Part shown: positions 41,868 to 42,674 of the stretch, piece by piece
Numbering within the stretch: position 1 is the first letter of the stretch
Layout: every line of letters begins with the position of its first letter
Assembly (NCBI GenBank): GCA_046538945.1
Contig: JBKHHW010000008.1
Location: 1-42,674, forward strand
Length of the DNA: 42,674 nt
From: JAEZKC01 sp046538945
GTDB lineage: Bacteria > Fibrobacterota > Chitinivibrionia > Chitinivibrionales > Chitinispirillaceae
Direction of reading: 5' to 3'
Notes under the pieces: generated by a model
What the model was told of the DNA's origin: nothing
Databases searched by the model: none
What the model saw: only the letters and a program-made list of their open reading frames with translations
Position numbers and translations under genes: made by a program

Positions 41868-42674
41868 CTACTCAGCAGTCCTTACGGGAAGGTCATCCCT
41901 CGAAAGAGTCGGATCGTTGAACGGCTCGGGGGGCTTCTTCAGAAGAAAATAAGACAATAGACCAACCCCCAGACTGCCCAAACCGACTCCGGACCACAAA
42001 AACACTGTGGGAAATCTGTCCTTTTGAACATAGTTGGCGACCTTTTCCGGATCGGTTGTCCACTTGTATTTAAAAGAAATTATGTCCTGATCATCGCTGA
42101 CCGTGAATACCGGTATCTTTTCCAGATTGAAGGTAACCTGTATCTGGTCATGCCACTCCGGGTTGAGTCCTTCGATCTCCGCATTCGCATCAACCTGAGT
42201 CTCCTCAATTTCAAAACCGGTAATGGGATCTTCTTTGATTGTGGTGACAGGAGAGGAGCCTGTTCGGGTGTCATTGAACTCGAACACGAGTTGTTTGTTC
42301 TTGTGATCCACCTCATAGAAATAATTGGAAGGATTGTCTCTGAAAATAAAATAGCAGGTGATGACTTTCTCGTCAGAACTCGCCCCTTCCTCTGTTGTAA
42401 CCTGAACACCCTCGATTATCGCATTCTGGAACTGACTTTCACCTTTTTTTTCATTTCTTTTGATTTTCACATAATCAAACGCTCCGGAACTGCCGAAATT
42501 ATCCTCCACTGAGGCATCTTCAGATTCTGAGTCGTATGCCGGTTCCTGGGCTACCGATTCAGTACTGTAGGAAGAATCCTCTCCGTAGCCCGGAGTACTC
42601 TCACTATCGTATGCAGGCTCTTCCTCTGTGGCAGCGGATTCTGTTTCCCCGTATGCCGGCTCCTCGGCTGTGTA
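41868..42674 (-). CDS. C-terminal part of a repeat-containing membrane protein (5' cut by window edge)
   Basis: The frame is open from the right edge to 41868 (268 codons), so the true start is outside; the GTG at 42509 is internal and need not be a start. The visible N-terminal part is low-complexity and acidic, with EEPAYGETES, EEPAYDSES and QEPAYDSES as imperfect repeats. A beta-rich domain follows (VTCYFIFRDNPSNYFYEVDH-like, then QVTFNLEKIPVFTV), and a membrane segment lies near the end (VFLWSGVGLGSLGVGLLSYFLL) with a short tail. I do not recognise a family. The layout suggests a bitopic protein with its repeats outside the membrane. A good terminator follows. Confidence 0.85.
   Translation of the reverse strand, partial: YTAEEPAYGETESAATEEEPAYDSESTPGYGEDSSYSTESVAQEPAYDSESEDASVEDNFGSSGAFDYVKIKRNEKKGESQFQNAIIEGVQVTTEEGASSDEKVITCYFIFRDNPSNYFYEVDHKNKQLVFEFNDTRTGSSPVTTIKEDPITGFEIEETQVDANAEIEGLNPEWHDQIQVTFNLEKIPVFTVSDDQDIISFKYKWTTDPEKVANYVQKDRFPTVFLWSGVGLGSLGVGLLSYFLLKKPPEPFNDPTLSRDDLPVRTAE

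Overview
The window looks like chromosomal DNA from a Gram-negative, diderm bacterium. It has outer-membrane and periplasmic machinery: a PorV/PorQ-type beta-barrel, a LolB-like lipoprotein, several lipobox proteins, a GmhB-like phosphatase and a VgrG spike. The combination of PorV/PorQ barrels, TPR lipoproteins, secreted M16 peptidases and serine-rich membrane regulators suggests the FCB superphylum, possibly Fibrobacterota/Chitinispirillia. That placement is inference, because no rRNA or named marker was compared. Most genes lie on the minus strand in tight, overlapping operons.

Layout. 1-458: gene-poor, with 22-bp tandem repeats cut by the left edge and copies of a CCCCGGAGGT element. 459-6269 (-): a hybrid histidine kinase, then a phasin-like / UbiB-like kinase / DUF1189-like / unknown-protein operon. 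6441-7406 (+): a flippase-like membrane protein. 7445-8037 (-): the degenerate remnant of a bacterial class C group II intron, placed directly after the T-tract of the terminator of the YfhO-like gene (8107-10554). 10563-14745 (-): folK, deoxynucleoside kinase, panC, a short GH13 protein, gmhB-like and yfhO-like. 14806-18227 (-): a creatininase-fold protein and an M16 peptidase pair (one active, one without the zinc motif). 18295-18368 (-): tRNA-Pro(CGG). 18498-23614 (-): solute-binding-like lipoprotein, TPR protein, coiled-coil protein and a membrane-spanning AraC-type regulator.

23802-25163 (+): ArgA-type N-acetylglutamate synthase, convergent with a small secreted protein. 25968-28661 (+): one polypeptide joining an AMP-forming acyl ligase, an acyl carrier domain and a PlsC acyltransferase. 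28955-30207 (+): a DUF2267 protein and an ankyrin-repeat protein, each with a terminator. 30269-33282: DUF1848 protein and a B12-binding radical SAM enzyme (divergent), and AcpH-type ACP phosphodiesterase. 33345-36578 (-): an isolated vgrG-DUF2169 pair typical of type VI secretion cargo loci. 36726-41699 (-): Crp/Fnr regulator, PASTA protein, TPR lipoprotein, LolB-like lipoprotein and PorV/PorQ barrel. 41868-42674 (-): the 3' part of a protein with EPAY-rich repeats that runs off the right edge.

Functional links that can be argued: membrane lipid and acyl handling (acyl ligase-ACP-PlsC fusion, AcpH), cofactor supply (FolK, PanC), envelope biogenesis (YfhO-like, GmhB-like, LolB-like, PorV/PorQ) and envelope sensing (18498-23614). 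The best candidates for undescribed biology are the membrane-AraC cluster, the three-domain lipid enzyme and the isolated vgrG-DUF2169 module. The clearest molecular fossil is the group IIC intron.
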